Positions 1-7,325 of a stretch of DNA of 53,383 bases are shown one piece after another; the first letter of the stretch is position 1, and each line of letters begins with the position of its first letter. This DNA comes from Flavobacteriales bacterium (GTDB taxonomy: Bacteria; Bacteroidota; Bacteroidia; Flavobacteriales; Flavobacteriaceae), in the NCBI GenBank assembly GCA_018335925.1, contig JAGXRF010000031.1:1-53383 (forward strand), written 5' to 3'. Below the pieces are notes generated by a model, which searched no databases, was not told the DNA's origin, and was given only the letters and a program-made list of their open reading frames with translations. Both the position numbers and the translations under genes were made by a program.

Positions 1-52
1 CCCAACCAATTTATACCCATTAGGTAAATTTATTATGGTTAAGGTGGATTAA
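1..52 (+). CDS. 3' end of a further small exported-protein paralogue (partial)
   Basis: The window opens inside a coding sequence. The frame from position 2 reads PTNLYPLGKFIMVKVD and stops at 50-52. Bases 1-69 are identical to 3369-3437, the end of the third complete paralogue plus its 3' flank, so this is the tail of another copy of the same family. The rest lies outside the window. Confidence 0.85.
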   Translation, partial: PTNLYPLGKFIMVKVD

Positions 53-135
53 ATTTAAATTACGCTATTGCGTAATTTGGTTTAATTTTTTGAATTTGGC
101 ATCTAAAAGATAGGCAAGTGCTACTTTATATTTTA

Positions 136-537
136 ATGAATAAAATGAAAAGGCTCAATCTTATTAGCATCATAATAATCGTTTTTGTTTTACCTTTATT
201 TTCATTTTTAATATGGAATAATAATGATAGTGAATTAATTATTGGCAATTGGGTATCAGACAGGGATTCTTTATCAAGAGTTGTTTTTGAGTCAAATCAA
301 TGCAAATGGTATTACAATAATCAATTAATAGAAACCAATGGTTATGTTATTCAAAATACAACTCCTATTTGTGGTAAAGATGTATTGGTAAACGATAAAA
401 CAAATTATTTAAAGCTAACCAGTCTGACTAACCAAGAAAGCGATTTGTGTTACGAAATACTTGGTGTTACCAACACCGATTTGAGCTTAATGGATATTAA
501 TACCGGACATATTATTACTTTTACAAAAAGTAATTAA
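136..537 (+). CDS. Small exported or membrane-anchored protein of unknown function
   Basis: A 134-residue protein. The frame is open from a GTG at 118, but ATG 136 (or ATG 145, MKRLN) gives a sensible start followed at once by a strongly hydrophobic stretch, so the product is probably exported or anchored to the inner membrane. The body begins 'IIGNWVSDRDS', which resembles the G-x-W opening strand of small lipocalin-like or immunoglobulin-like flavobacterial proteins, but I cannot assign a family. It lies between the tail of one paralogue of the 1520-3420 family and a small lipoprotein gene only 8 bp downstream, so the two are probably co-transcribed. No catalytic motif is visible. Confidence 0.6.
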   Translation: MNKMKRLNLISIIIIVFVLPLFSFLIWNNNDSELIIGNWVSDRDSLSRVVFESNQCKWYYNNQLIETNGYVIQNTTPICGKDVLVNDKTNYLKLTSLTNQESDLCYEILGVTNTDLSLMDINTGHIITFTKSN

Positions 538-545
538 TAAAATTA

Positions 546-929
546 ATGAGAATCTATTTTTTATTACTCTTTTGGATTACAGCAGCATGTACATCTCATG
601 ATAGTGTTGAAGGTGCGTGGCAATGGACTTCCGAAAACGAGCAACATTTAATGGAATTGGATTTGGTAAAATCTGGCAACCAATTATTAGGTAAACATTG
701 CAATACATTTTTTAATGGCAATAAAATTGATTGTGCTGAAACCAATAGTTTAGTACTTCATCAAGTTAGCAATAATGTGTATGAGGGTACTTTTCAAAGC
801 AGTTTTTCAGATGCAAACATCCCAATCAAAATTACCTATATTGCAGATGGGGATAAAATATACTTGCAACAATTAGGCAATTCAGAGTTAGAATATTACA
901 TGGCATTTAATGTGTATTTAACAAAGTAA
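546..929 (+). CDS. Small lipoprotein of unknown function
   Basis: A 127-residue protein with a short hydrophobic signal ending in a lipobox (residues 10-15, ITAAC), so it is probably a lipoprotein with Cys15 as the mature N-terminus. The mature part starts 'VEGAWQWTSENEQ', like the G-x-W...N-x-(N/E) motif of the neighbouring paralogues ('GTYRYQNGNQ'), so it may be a distant member of the same beta-rich family. It follows the previous gene by 8 bp and is closed by a strong hairpin at 961-998. No enzymatic residues are recognisable. Confidence 0.65.
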   Translation: MRIYFLLLFWITAACTSHDSVEGAWQWTSENEQHLMELDLVKSGNQLLGKHCNTFFNGNKIDCAETNSLVLHQVSNNVYEGTFQSSFSDANIPIKITYIADGDKIYLQQLGNSELEYYMAFNVYLTK

Positions 930-960
930 TCAATCAAATTCAAGCTCACAAATTAAACAA

Positions 961-998
961 ACAAAGCTCAAAAACATCTGTTTTTGAGCTTTGTTTTT
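961..998 (+). terminator. Rho-independent terminator after the lipoprotein gene
   Basis: A 16-nt perfect inverted repeat (961-976 with 979-994) is followed by a T tract. The stem is nearly the same as that of the terminator at 3581-3618, and the bases just upstream also match (CAA-TTCAAGCTC). The two terminators are therefore duplicated copies. Confidence 0.85.
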
Positions 999-1484
999 AT
1001 GCTACTTATTCATTTGCATACTAAAGACTTATATCAAACTTTTTCTTTTGGAGATAAAGTAAACTTACTTGATAACACTAATGCAAGTTATAACCCTGCA
1101 AATGGCATAATTAATGATAATGAAGCAGTATTAATGTTGGTTTCGGTTAACCCACAAGATGCAAACAACCCTAGTGTTAAATCTTTAGTGGTAAATGATA
1201 GATTTGCACTTTCCAATAAAGTAAATCAAATGCTAAATGATCCTAACATAGTTAAACAAAGCCTATCCAGAAATGATAAAATTGAATTTATTACGAAAAA
1301 ACTGTATAATGAATATGGTCATAATCATGCTAAGTTTTTAGAAACATTTAAAGATTTTGGCATTTCTATGTACGATTATTACCAACCCAATGCCAATAGC
1401 ACTGGTGAATGGCGTAAAGCAACAACAGCAATACTAAACAATCAATCAGTTATTTTATATTTACCTGATGGATATTGTAATTAA
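999..1484 (+). pseudogene. Orphan ORF, probably a 5'-truncated gene fragment
   Basis: The frame is open from within the terminator stem (TTG 984); its first ATG (999) sits at the end of the terminator T tract, so no promoter or ribosome-binding region is possible except read-through. The 160-odd residue translation is hydrophilic and looks like real protein, with runs such as 'KIEFITKKLYNEYG' and 'GISMYDYYQPNANSTGEW', but has no signal peptide, unlike its neighbours. The simplest reading is the C-terminal part of a larger gene whose 5' end was lost when the terminator region was duplicated. I do not recognise the family. It could also be a real short gene using an unusual start. Confidence 0.45.
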
Positions 1485-1519
1485 AATTTAAATATAATAA
1501 TAAACTTAATAAATTACCA

Positions 1520-2113
1520 ATGAAAAAATTATATATCATCATTTTACTTATGTGCATAGCTGTATTCAAAGCACAAACTATTAACTTGAAAGATAAGGGT
1601 GCAAAATATATTCCAGGTGTTTACTTTAAGGATATCGACCAAGTGTTTGATCAGTTTACAGGTACCTATCGTTACCAAAATGGCAATCAGCTTTTTGAAA
1701 TTAAGTTTCAAAAAAAAGTGCATGTACCAATTGATGGGGTTTTAAATTGCCATATCGACATGTTGGTTGGGGGGTACAAACATGTTTTTGATGGCTTTGA
1801 ATTGCACAATGGTTTGGCACAAACAGGTACTTTTCCAGATCCATTCTTTGAATTAGCTTGTTCAGAAATGATTCAAATTGGACCAGCTCCTGGGTGCAAT
1901 GAATGTAATGTGGGAGAAAGTTTTGTTATAGGTATAATTAACAATCCTGGAGGCAATGCTTCTTCTACCTTTTATGCTAGAAAAATAATCCATAATGGTT
2001 TGCCGGCAATTAGTATTTTAATACATTATTCTATAGGGGTTGCACCAGAAAACAATCCAACCCCAACCAACTTATACCCATTAGGTAAATTTATTATGGT
2101 TAAGGTGGATTAA
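1520..2113 (+). CDS. Small secreted protein, tandem paralogue 1 (DUF6705-like)
   Basis: A 197-residue protein with an N-terminal signal peptide (MKKLYIIILLMC...KAQ, cleavage near residue 19). The mature part has 'GVYFKDIDQVFDQFTGTYRY' followed by 'NGNQLFEIKF', the layout of small secreted flavobacterial proteins that I associate from memory with DUF6705. A Cys-rich segment (PGCNECNVGE) and the end PLGKFIMVKVD are shared with the two following copies. The function of the family is unknown. It is the first of three near-identical tandem genes separated by about 63 bp. Its C-terminal third matches copy 3 better than copy 2, which suggests gene conversion. Confidence 0.8.
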   Translation: MKKLYIIILLMCIAVFKAQTINLKDKGAKYIPGVYFKDIDQVFDQFTGTYRYQNGNQLFEIKFQKKVHVPIDGVLNCHIDMLVGGYKHVFDGFELHNGLAQTGTFPDPFFELACSEMIQIGPAPGCNECNVGESFVIGIINNPGGNASSTFYARKIIHNGLPAISILIHYSIGVAPENNPTPTNLYPLGKFIMVKVD

Positions 2114-2176
2114 ATTTTAAAAAATTAAATCCACAATAAAGTTAAATAGCTTACTTTGTAAGTATTATATCATAAA

Positions 2177-2767
2177 ATGAAAAAACTATTTATCCCCTTT
2201 TTAATTTTGTATGTAGGTGTATTAAATGCACAAACTATAAATATTAAAGAGAAAATAGAATACATACCCGGTGTTTACTTTAAAGATATCGACCAAGTAT
2301 TTGATCAGTTTACAGGCACCTATCGTTACCAAAATGGCAATCAGCTTTTTGAAATTAAGTTTCAAAAAAAAGTGTATGTACCAATTGATGGGGTTTTAAA
2401 TTGCCATATTGATATGTTGGTTGGGGGGTACAAACATTTTTTGGATGGCTTGGAATTGCATAATGGTTTGGCACAAACAGGTACTTTTCCAGATCCATTC
2501 TTTGAATTGGCTTGTTCAGAAATGATTCAGATTGGACCAGCTCCCGGGTGCAATGAATGTAATGTGGGAGAAAGTTTTGTCATAGGTATAATTAACAATC
2601 CTGGAGGCAATGCTTCTTCTACCTTTTATGCCAGAAAAATAACACATAATGGTTTGCCTGCTATAAGAATATTAATACATTATTCACTAAAAGTTAGTCC
2701 TGAAAATTCTCCTTCACCAACCAATTTGTACCCATTAGGTGAGTTTATCATGGTTAAGGTGGATTAA
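2177..2767 (+). CDS. Small secreted protein, tandem paralogue 2 (DUF6705-like)
   Basis: A 196-residue protein with signal peptide MKKLFIPFLILYVGVLNAQ and the same mature layout as its neighbours. The first 46 or so codons are identical to copy 3, and the central 'PFFELACSEMIQIGPAPGCNEC' region matches copy 1, so it is a mosaic of the two. It has a private C-terminal stretch (IRILIHYSLKVSPENSPS). The 63-bp spacers before this gene and before copy 3 are almost the same and contain TTACTTTG, a near match to the TAnnTTTG -7 element, so each copy may carry its own promoter. Confidence 0.8.
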   Translation: MKKLFIPFLILYVGVLNAQTINIKEKIEYIPGVYFKDIDQVFDQFTGTYRYQNGNQLFEIKFQKKVYVPIDGVLNCHIDMLVGGYKHFLDGLELHNGLAQTGTFPDPFFELACSEMIQIGPAPGCNECNVGESFVIGIINNPGGNASSTFYARKITHNGLPAIRILIHYSLKVSPENSPSPTNLYPLGEFIMVKVD

Positions 2768-2829
2768 ATTTTAAAAAATTTAATTAACAATAAAGTAAAT
2801 AGCTTACTTTGTAGGTATTATAGCATAAA

Positions 2830-3420
2830 ATGAAAAAACTATTTATCCCCTTTTTAATTTTGTATGTAGGTGTATTAAATGCACAAACTATAAATATTAA
2901 AGAGAAAATAGAATACATACCCGGTGTTTACTTTAAAGATATCGACCAAGTATTTGATCAGTTTACAGGTACCTATCGTTACCAAAATGGCAACCAGCTT
3001 TTTGAAATCAAGTTTCAAAAAAAAGTATTTGTACCTATTAATGGGGTTTTAAATTGCCATATCGATATGTTGGTTGGGGGGTACAAACATGTTTTAAATG
3101 GTACAGAATTGCACAATGGTTTGGCACAAACAGGTACTTTTACAAATCCTTTCTTTGAATTGTGTAATTCACATATTATCCAAATTGGACCAGCTCCCGG
3201 GTGTAATGAATGTAATGTAGGAGAAAGTTTTATTATAGGAGGAATCAATAATCCAGGAGGCAATGCTTCTTCTACCTTTTATGCTAGAAAAATAATCCAT
3301 AATGGTTTGCCGGCAATTAGTATTTTAATACATCATTCAATAGGGGGTGCACCAGAAAACAATCCAACCCCAACCAATTTATACCCATTAGGTAAATTTA
3401 TTATGGTTAAGGTGGATTAA
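2830..3420 (+). CDS. Small secreted protein, tandem paralogue 3 (DUF6705-like)
   Basis: A 196-residue protein with the same signal peptide as copy 2. It differs mainly in the middle: 'LNGTELHNGLAQTGTFTNPF' and 'CNSHIIQIG' replace the copy 1/2 version, while the end (ENNPTPTNLYPLGKFIMVKVD) returns to the copy 1 form. Its 3' flank (3421-3437) is identical to that of the partial copy at the left edge of the window, so the array once extended or was duplicated as a block. Function unknown; closed by the terminator at 3581-3618. Confidence 0.8.
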   Translation: MKKLFIPFLILYVGVLNAQTINIKEKIEYIPGVYFKDIDQVFDQFTGTYRYQNGNQLFEIKFQKKVFVPINGVLNCHIDMLVGGYKHVLNGTELHNGLAQTGTFTNPFFELCNSHIIQIGPAPGCNECNVGESFIIGGINNPGGNASSTFYARKIIHNGLPAISILIHHSIGGAPENNPTPTNLYPLGKFIMVKVD

Positions 3421-3580
3421 ATTTAAATTACGCTATTACATTATTTGGTTTAATTTTTGTATTTAGGTATCGAAAAAGAATGTAAATCGATTGATTTCTT
3501 GTTATTAAGCAAAGATGAATAAAGCTATTAAAGTGTAACAAAATTTTAGCCAAACAATTTCAAGCTCTCTATTTTAACCA

Positions 3581-3618
3581 ACAAAGCTCAAAAACATACG
3601 TTTTTGAGCTTTGTTTTT
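3581..3618 (+). terminator. Rho-independent terminator closing the paralogue array
   Basis: A 15-nt inverted repeat (3581-3595 with 3600-3614) with loop ATAC and a T tract on the + strand. It also separates the array from the convergent clpX gene, which ends at 3638. It is a near copy of the hairpin at 961-998. Confidence 0.85.
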
Positions 3619-3637
3619 GCTTTTACTGAGCTACAAA

Positions 3638-4870
3638 TTAAGAAGCGGCTTTTAAACGTTGTAGTAAGTTTTTGTTTAAGGCATTGTCCGCATAGTCTAA
3701 ATCAATGGTTAAATGGGCTTCGGCACTTCCGGGCAATTCGTACATGGCATCGGTTAAAATGGCTTCGCACAATGAACGCAACCCTCTTGCTCCTAATTTG
3801 TATTCCATGGCTTTTTCTACCATAAAATCTAATGCATCTTCGGTTACATCTAACTGAATATCGTCCATAGCAAACAACTTTTGGTATTGTTTGATCAAGG
3901 CATTTTTAGGTTCGGTTAAAATGGCTCTCAACGCTTTTTGATCTAACGGATCCATGTGGGTTAAAACAGGCAAACGACCAATAATTTCCGGGATTAAGCC
4001 AAAATCTTTCACATCTTTCGGAATCAAATATTGCATCAAATTATTGGCATCAATGGCATCTGCTTCTTTTTGAGCACTATACCCAACAGCTTGTCTGTTC
4101 AAACGCTTAGAAATGATGCGTTCTATGCCATCAAAAGCACCACCTGCAATAAACAAAATATTTTGGGTGTTGACTTCTATGAATTTTTGGTCAGGGTGTT
4201 TTCTGCCTCCTTTTGGTGGGACATTCACTACCGTACCTTCTAGTAATTTTAATAAAGCTTGTTGCACACCCTCTCCCGAAACATCTCTAGTGATAGAGGG
4301 GTTGTCGCTTTTACGGGCAATTTTGTCTATTTCGTCAATAAACACAATGCCTTTTTCTGCTTTGGTTACATCGTAATCTGCGGCTTGTAACAATCGGGTT
4401 AAAATGCTTTCTACATCTTCTCCTACATAGCCGGCTTCGGTTAAAACGGTAGCGTCTACTATAGCCAACGGAACTTGTAATAACTTGGCAATGGTTTTGG
4501 CCACCAAAGTTTTTCCTGTTCCGGTTTGCCCAACCATCAAAATATTACTTTTTTCAATTTCAATATCCTCTTCGTGTTTTGGCTGTAATAATCTTTTGTA
4601 ATGGTTATAAACCGCAACCGACAATACTTTTTTGGTTTGGTCTTGTCCGATCACGTATTGGTCTAAAAAAGCACGAATTTCTTTCGGTTTTTTAAGTTCT
4701 AAATCTCCATTGGTGCTTTTTCCTCCTTGCTGTTTGAGTTCTTCTACCACAATACCGTGAGCTTGCTCAATACAGCTATCGCATATATGGGCTTCTATAC
4801 CAGCAATTAAAATATTGGTTTCCGCTTTTCTTCTGCCACAAAAGCCACAATGTAAAGTTTGTTTTGCCAT
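3638..4870 (-). CDS. clpX: ATP-dependent Clp protease, ATP-binding subunit ClpX
   Basis: A 410-residue AAA+ unfoldase that recognises substrates and feeds them to ClpP in the cytoplasm. Visible features are an N-terminal zinc-binding domain with Cys8, Cys11, Cys30 and Cys33, Walker A GQTGTGKT at about 114-121, the pore loop GYVGED at about 147-152, Walker B VFIDEIDK at about 176-183, and a normal C-terminal small domain. The reading frame opens at 4885 with TTG, but ATG 4870 ([11 protein letters not shown]) is the usual ClpX start. It lies 78 bp downstream of clpP on the same strand. The spacer contains imperfect 'TTCAAAGTTCAAAG' repeats but no clear terminator, so it is probably co-transcribed with clpP. 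Confidence 0.97.
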   Translation of the reverse strand: MAKQTLHCGFCGRRKAETNILIAGIEAHICDSCIEQAHGIVVEELKQQGGKSTNGDLELKKPKEIRAFLDQYVIGQDQTKKVLSVAVYNHYKRLLQPKHEEDIEIEKSNILMVGQTGTGKTLVAKTIAKLLQVPLAIVDATVLTEAGYVGEDVESILTRLLQAADYDVTKAEKGIVFIDEIDKIARKSDNPSITRDVSGEGVQQALLKLLEGTVVNVPPKGGRKHPDQKFIEVNTQNILFIAGGAFDGIERIISKRLNRQAVGYSAQKEADAIDANNLMQYLIPKDVKDFGLIPEIIGRLPVLTHMDPLDQKALRAILTEPKNALIKQYQKLFAMDDIQLDVTEDALDFMVEKAMEYKLGARGLRSLCEAILTDAMYELPGSAEAHLTIDLDYADNALNKNLLQRLKAAS

Positions 4871-4948
4871 TTCTATTTGGTTCAAAGTTCAAAGTTTATT
4901 GTTTCAAGTCAGATGCACCTGAAACGGTAAACTTCAAACTAAAATAAT

Positions 4949-5608
4949 TTATCTTACTAATACTTCGTCAATCATTCCGTAAGCTTTGGCTTCGTCTGCT
5001 TTCATCCAGTAGTCTCTTTCAGAATCTTTGTACACTTTATCAAAGCTTTGCCCAGAATGTTTGGCAATAATTTGGTACAACTCGTCTTTTAATTTCAACA
5101 TTTCTTTTAAGTTGATTTCCATATCGGTTGCAACCCCCTGTGCACCTCCTGATGGTTGGTGGATCATCACTCTGGAATGTGGTAAAGCAGAACGTTTACC
5201 TTCTGCACCTGCACATAACAATACCGCACCCATAGAGGCAGCCATACCGGTACAAATAGTAGCCACATCAGGTTTTACGTATTGCATGGTATCGTAAATT
5301 CCCAAGCCTGCATACACGCTTCCACCTGGGGAGTTGATATAAATTTGAATGTCTTTGGAAGCATCTGCACTCTCTAAAAACAACAACTGAGCTTGGATAA
5401 TATTGGCCACATAGTCATCTACACCGGTTCCTAAAAAAATGATACGATCCATCATCAATCTTGAAAAAACATCTAATTGCGATACGTTTAACTGACGTTC
5501 TTCAATGATGTATGGTGTCATGGCAGCAGTAATTTTATCAAAATACAAACTGTTTACCCCATGGTGTTTGGTGGCATATTTTCTGAATTCTTTTCCTATA
5601 TTTTTCAT
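4949..5608 (-). CDS. clpP: ATP-dependent Clp protease, proteolytic subunit ClpP
   Basis: A 219-residue serine peptidase that forms the double-heptamer chamber paired with ClpX. The catalytic triad can be read as Ser125 (in GMAASMGA), His150 (in MIHQPSGG) and Asp199 (in SERD). The frame is open up to 5680, but the promoter at 5658-5687 lies inside that extension, and ATG 5608 (MKNIGKEF) gives the usual short propeptide length, so 5608 is chosen. It lies downstream of tig, separated by a hairpin at 5716-5738, and upstream of clpX, the common clpP-clpX pairing. Confidence 0.97.
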   Translation of the reverse strand: MKNIGKEFRKYATKHHGVNSLYFDKITAAMTPYIIEERQLNVSQLDVFSRLMMDRIIFLGTGVDDYVANIIQAQLLFLESADASKDIQIYINSPGGSVYAGLGIYDTMQYVKPDVATICTGMAASMGAVLLCAGAEGKRSALPHSRVMIHQPSGGAQGVATDMEINLKEMLKLKDELYQIIAKHSGQSFDKVYKDSERDYWMKADEAKAYGMIDEVLVR

Positions 5609-5657
5609 TTTTAGAAATTTATTGTTGGATGCTAAGATAAGATTTTTAAATACTTTA

Positions 5658-5687
5658 CAAAAGTACCGATAAACTGGCATTTTGCAA
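5658..5687 (-). promoter_or_regulatory. Flavobacterial promoter of clpP-clpX
   Basis: Read on the - strand: TTG (5685-5687), 19 nt, then TACTTTTG (5658-5665), matching the Bacteroidota TTG...TAnnTTTG pattern. Transcription would start near 5652, giving a leader of roughly 45 nt before the clpP ATG. Confidence 0.75.
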
Positions 5688-5715
5688 TTTACTTAACGAG
5701 ATATTTAGAAATGAA

Positions 5716-5738
5716 AAGACCGGAAATTTTCCGGTCTT
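5716..5738 (-). terminator. Hairpin terminator after trigger factor gene
   Basis: An 8-bp GC-containing stem (AAGACCGG with CCGGTCTT) around an AT-only loop, followed on the - strand by a short T run. It lies 24 bp past the tig stop codon, between tig and the clpP promoter. Confidence 0.7.
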
Positions 5739-5761
5739 AGGTTTTGATTTATTTGGTGAAA

Positions 5762-7084
5762 TTATTCTCCGTAAGACAATTTGATAAAATCATTGTACCC
5801 AATTTCTTGTTTTTTGGCTGGAACTTTTTCCATAAACAATTGGGTAATTTTTTTAGATACCAATTCGTCTGAAATACGTTTTACTTCGTCTTGGTTGGTT
5901 AAAACTCTACGAACAATATTGTCAACCTCTTCTTGGCTTGGATCCATCATGCCAAACTGAGCCATTTGTGCCCTGATGTTGTCAGAAGTGAAGTTTTTAA
6001 TATCTTCAAAAGTTACTTGTAAATTGTGATCTCTGAATAATTTTCCTTCAATTAATTGGTAACGAATTCCTTTTTCAGATCTTTCGTATTCTGCACTTGC
6101 TTCTTCTTCGGTTAATTCTTTTTCACCAGAAGTTTGCAGCCATTTGATTAAAAACTCTTTTGGCAAATCAAATTTGGTGTTTTCCAACAAAAAGTCGGTT
6201 ACTTCATTTACAAATTTGTTGTCACCAAACGATTGGAATTGCTTGATGGCATCTTCTTTGATTTTTTCTACCATTTCTTTTTCACTAGAAACGGTTCCGG
6301 CAGGAAAAATTTTATCGAATAATTCTTGGTTTAATGCTGCTTTTTCTGATTTGGTAATGTTATCTATTTGAATTGTAACCGGAACATCTAAACCATGTAC
6401 TCTGTCGTGATCAATTTTTAAGAAGTCCATCAATTTATGTTCGTCATCAAACAAGTCTTTGGTAGAAACTTCAATGCTATCCCCAATTTTTTTCCCAACC
6501 AATTGTTTGGCAACTTTCTTTTCAAACGCTTCAACTTCTAACTCCGATTTTTGGTTAATTCCTTCGTTTTCATTCAAAAAAGTTACATTCAAATCCGCAC
6601 CGTTTTCTACAGCATCCAAAGCTTGCACTTTCCCGTAGTGTTTTTGAATACGAGAAACTTGGTCTTCCAACATTTTTTTGTCGGGTACTACCTGGTAGTG
6701 GGTAATTTTATTTTTTGCACCTAAGTCCACTTCAAAACTTGGAGCCAAACCAATTTCAAAATCAAAGCTAAAATCTTCTTGGTCAAAGTTCATTTCGTTG
6801 GTAGCTTTTGGCAAAGCAGATCCTAACAATTCTAATTTTTCTTCTTGGATGTAGTTTTGCAAAGAGTCTTGCAACAATTTGTTAACTTCGTCAAATAATA
6901 CCGCTTTTCCGTATTGTTTTTTAATCAAGCTCATTGGTACATGGCCTTTTCTAAAACCTGGAATATTTGCGTTTTTACGGTAATCGGTTAAGGTTTTTTC
7001 CACTTTTTCGGCATAGTCCGCTTTGTTCACTTCGATAGTAATTACTGCATTTAGTGGATCTAATTGATTTTTTTGAATGTTCAT
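5762..7084 (-). CDS. tig: Trigger factor, ribosome-associated chaperone
   Basis: A 440-residue chaperone that binds at the ribosomal exit tunnel. The ribosome-docking signature GFRKGHVP is at residues 43-50 in the N-terminal domain. The PPIase (FKBP-like) domain and the long helical C-terminal chaperone domain follow. The PPIase region looks divergent, as is common in this phylum; I cannot say whether it is catalytically active. The tig-clpP-clpX order is the one found in many bacteria. ATG 7084 is the only plausible start, about 75 nt downstream of the promoter at 7164-7193. Confidence 0.95.
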   Translation of the reverse strand: MNIQKNQLDPLNAVITIEVNKADYAEKVEKTLTDYRKNANIPGFRKGHVPMSLIKKQYGKAVLFDEVNKLLQDSLQNYIQEEKLELLGSALPKATNEMNFDQEDFSFDFEIGLAPSFEVDLGAKNKITHYQVVPDKKMLEDQVSRIQKHYGKVQALDAVENGADLNVTFLNENEGINQKSELEVEAFEKKVAKQLVGKKIGDSIEVSTKDLFDDEHKLMDFLKIDHDRVHGLDVPVTIQIDNITKSEKAALNQELFDKIFPAGTVSSEKEMVEKIKEDAIKQFQSFGDNKFVNEVTDFLLENTKFDLPKEFLIKWLQTSGEKELTEEEASAEYERSEKGIRYQLIEGKLFRDHNLQVTFEDIKNFTSDNIRAQMAQFGMMDPSQEEVDNIVRRVLTNQDEVKRISDELVSKKITQLFMEKVPAKKQEIGYNDFIKLSYGE

Positions 7085-7163
7085 AATGATAACGTAATAA
7101 ATGACTTAGGTTGAATTTTTTTCCCAATGACCAACCTTTTCAGGTAGTCTTATTTTTGGCATG

Positions 7164-7193
7164 CAAAAGTAGTCCTTTTTTTCTAATTTTCAA
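7164..7193 (-). promoter_or_regulatory. Flavobacterial promoter of tig
   Basis: On the - strand: TTG (7191-7193), 19 nt, TACTTTTG (7164-7171). Spacing and -7 octamer are identical to those of the clpP promoter. Predicted start near 7158. Confidence 0.75.
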
Positions 7194-7295
7194 CACTTTC
7201 CAAAAAGTTAACTTTCATCCGAGGCTTTTCTGAAAGATTGTGATAAAATTGGTTAAAATCCTCTAAATTTTTTAAAACGGAACGACCTATTCTTT

Positions 7296-7303
7296 TAGAT
7301 TTG
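7296..7303 (+). promoter_or_regulatory. Candidate -7 element of the M14 peptidase gene
   Basis: TAGATTTG matches TAnnTTTG and lies 22 bp before the ATG at 7326. There is no TTG at the usual distance upstream, so only the -7 half is supported. Confidence 0.4.
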
Positions 7304-7325
7304 TTTTCCTTACTTAAAACAAACT

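Larger units (their letters stand above)
1520..3420 (+). repeat. Tandem array of three paralogous genes
   Basis: Three units of about 655 bp, coding sequence plus spacer, with very high nucleotide identity that is unevenly distributed (copy 2 = copy 3 at the 5' ends, copy 1 = copy 3 at the 3' ends). A fourth copy ends at position 52. Confidence 0.9.

Noticed and set aside
3604..3825. Short + strand frame over the 3' end of clpX
   Set aside because: It begins in the terminator T tract and runs antisense through conserved clpX sequence.
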